From: Paracoccaceae bacterium
GTDB lineage: Bacteria > Pseudomonadota > Alphaproteobacteria > Rhodobacterales > Rhodobacteraceae
Assembly (NCBI GenBank): GCA_007692585.1
Contig: REBU01000076.1
Location: 1 to 35,121, forward strand
DNA length: 35,121 bases
Direction: 5' to 3'
The number at the start of each line of letters is the position of its first letter. Position 1 is the first letter of the stretch. The position numbers were made by a program, and so were the translations under genes. The notes beneath the pieces were generated by a model. That model had not been told where the DNA came from and made no database searches. It saw only the letters and a program-made list of their open reading frames with translations. Positions 33,850 through 35,121 of the stretch are shown piece after piece.

Positions 33850-33874
33850 CCCCATGGTCATATCGACCATGGGG
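33850..33874 (-). other. Intercistronic hairpin between the DUF11 gene and the barrel gene
   Basis: CCCCATGGTC (33850-33859) and GACCATGGGG (33865-33874) form a perfect 10-bp stem with a 5-base loop in the 59-base gap. No T run follows, so full termination is unlikely. A structure here could pause transcription or stabilise the upstream mRNA, making more of the 365-residue protein than of the barrel. Confidence 0.6.
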
Positions 33875-33881
33875 GCTTGGC

Positions 33882-34979
33882 TCAGTCTATCGTGGCGCGG
33901 ATGAAGAAACTTGCCGTCGTGCCCGGTGGCAGTCTCTCGATCACTGCAGTGATTGTTCCGCCACTTTGGGATGGTTGGGATGTGAAGGTGGCACCAAGGG
34001 GGATACTAGAAAACTGGCTTACAGCCGCAAATGTGATGCCGGCGGGCAAGTCATCCGTAATGTCAATATTGGTCGCGTCTGTGCTCGCGCTGGTGTTCGC
34101 GACACTGATCCGATATTGAATGCATGCCCCTGGAATGAAAACGAGATCAGATGCGGGCGGTGGTGTTGGGGCAAGGCTGCTGCAGTCGAAATTCGGGTCT
34201 TCGCTTCTGACGGAGACGGTTTTTTCAGCAGTTATCGTCGGTACAGTGACCTGCAAACGCGCCTGATCGGCATCTGCGCCATCGCGCTCGGGATCAATCT
34301 CCGTGGCTGGCGTCAGCGTTGATTGCGTTGCCACATCCACCAGAACCGTGTTCAGATCCATCGGGTCGGTGCTGCGTTGCTCTGCGACCAGATCATTGGT
34401 GTCTGGCTCAGTTGTTCTTGCGCGCAATGTGAAGACTTGTGCATCGGCTTCAGCCGATCCCGACGGAACATGCGCGACGATCCAGACATAGACCGTGTCC
34501 CCGGGGTTCACTGAATCGATGTTCGCCCCGGAGGCTAATGGACTGCCTGCACTGAAATTATCTGTTGTACTCACAATGATCGAATATTCCCCGGAGGCGG
34601 GGGTCGCTGTCGGTGTACTTGCTTCCGTGAAATCGACCATGCTGTTGCCCAAAGCCTGATCGACAGACAATCTGAAGCTCAGAGGGGCGTTGCTGAGATT
34701 GACCAGTTCGAAGCCGAGACGCGCTTGTGGATCACCTGAGCTTACTGTAATCGAAGTTTCTTGCGTCGCCCGCGATGTCAGGGTGAGATCGATTTTCCGG
34801 TCGACCCGGAAAGCAACCTCCCCTTCGACCGGCGCGGCAGCACCATCAAATGTCACGCTGACTGTGTTAGTGATGACAGTATCTGCTGCTGTGCCAGTAC
34901 TCTGGGCGAAGGCCCCGCTGCCGAGGACGGCGGTCAAACTTGCGCCGAACGCCAAGGTTCTGAGAAATTTATGGATCAT
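33882..34979 (-). CDS. Secreted DUF11-domain protein
   Basis: This 365-residue protein has a signal peptide ending GSGAFA at residue 25. The N-terminal region begins with TVITNTVSVTFDG, a strand pattern shared with the start of the beta-barrel protein (VNTAHVTWQVDG). The middle region resembles bacterial surface beta domains. The C-terminal DUF11 domain (about 250-365) has TAEKTVSVRSEDPNFDC, FIPGACIQYRISVANTS and TDDLPAGITF. Unlike its two relatives in the cluster it lacks the second cysteine pair near the end (SQSGGTITAVIERLPPG there). AAGGAG lies 11 bases before the ATG. It is the second visible gene of the run and its function is unknown. Confidence 0.78.
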   Translation of the reverse strand: MIHKFLRTLAFGASLTAVLGSGAFAQSTGTAADTVITNTVSVTFDGAAAPVEGEVAFRVDRKIDLTLTSRATQETSITVSSGDPQARLGFELVNLSNAPLSFRLSVDQALGNSMVDFTEASTPTATPASGEYSIIVSTTDNFSAGSPLASGANIDSVNPGDTVYVWIVAHVPSGSAEADAQVFTLRARTTEPDTNDLVAEQRSTDPMDLNTVLVDVATQSTLTPATEIDPERDGADADQARLQVTVPTITAEKTVSVRSEDPNFDCSSLAPTPPPASDLVFIPGACIQYRISVANTSASTDATNIDITDDLPAGITFAAVSQFSSIPLGATFTSQPSQSGGTITAVIERLPPGTTASFFIRATID

Positions 34980-35018
34980 TGCTGAAAAAGCTCCTTGAGA
35001 TCAACCTTGCGCGATTCT

Positions 35019-35121
35019 TCAGCGCAGCGTCGCACTATATTCGATGCTGATCTGGGCTTTGGGCTGCAGTTCAGGCAGGGTCAGCCTGAGTGCGCGCAAA
35101 AGATCGAGATCAGCGGCCATG
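35019..35121 (-). CDS. C-terminal end of another protein of the cluster (partial)
   Basis: The last 33 residues of a minus-strand frame run off the right edge and end at TGA (35019-35021), 39 bases before the 365-residue protein gene. The visible end, LTLPELQPKAQISIEYSATLR, looks like the closing strands of a DUF11-type domain (a T-L-x-L-x-P-x-A pattern followed by a final beta strand). It is probably one more secreted member of the cluster, which therefore extends beyond the window. Confidence 0.5.
   Translation of the reverse strand, partial: MAADLDLLRALRLTLPELQPKAQISIEYSATLR

Overview
The window is a high-GC, gene-dense stretch of an alphaproteobacterial chromosome. It most likely comes from the Rhodobacterales (Rhodobacteraceae). 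This rests on the protein families, the irr-fabA pair, the monomeric NADP isocitrate dehydrogenase and the argH / small lipoprotein / DUF2834 / lysA / TIGR02302 gene string. I found no rRNA, tRNA, CRISPR array, transposase or intact mobile element.

Layout. 1-860: the tail of an unidentified gene, then an AT-rich island holding a 51-codon minus-strand gene that looks like a lasso-peptide (RiPP) precursor, with its own promoter-like sequence, ribosome binding site and terminator but no maturation enzymes. 861-6000: smpB, an lrgAB-type pair, an EamA/DMT exporter, irr (Fur family), fabA, and a membrane HAMP protein with a periplasmic CxxCH motif. 6008-8215: monomeric isocitrate dehydrogenase. 8636-12482: a minus-strand arsenic operon, arsR-acr3-GAPDH-arsJ, which pairs arsenite efflux with arsenate efflux as 1-arseno-3-phosphoglycerate. 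12866-14283: a hydroxyacid dehydrogenase remnant and leuB. 14416-17136: a small unknown gene, a family 2 glycosyltransferase, a universal stress protein and an EAL-domain protein. 17323-23041: argH, lipoprotein, DUF2834 protein, lysA and a TIGR02302 protein, closely spaced on the plus strand.

23042-35121 is the most unusual region. It is a run of minus-strand genes for secreted proteins built from DUF11-like, PKD-like and glycine-rich modules around a 1650-residue predicted outer-membrane beta-barrel protein. Three of the four complete proteins share a C-terminal DUF11 variant with conserved cysteines, and a further gene runs off the right edge. Stop/start overlap, short spacing and an intercistronic hairpin suggest one transcription unit. 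Two decayed copies of the same DUF11 domain lie downstream. I propose a cell-surface or secretion/adhesion system whose function cannot be read from sequence alone.

The two best candidates for undescribed biology are the orphan lasso-like precursor (213-368) and the DUF11 / glycine-rich / beta-barrel surface cluster (23.1-35.1 kb).
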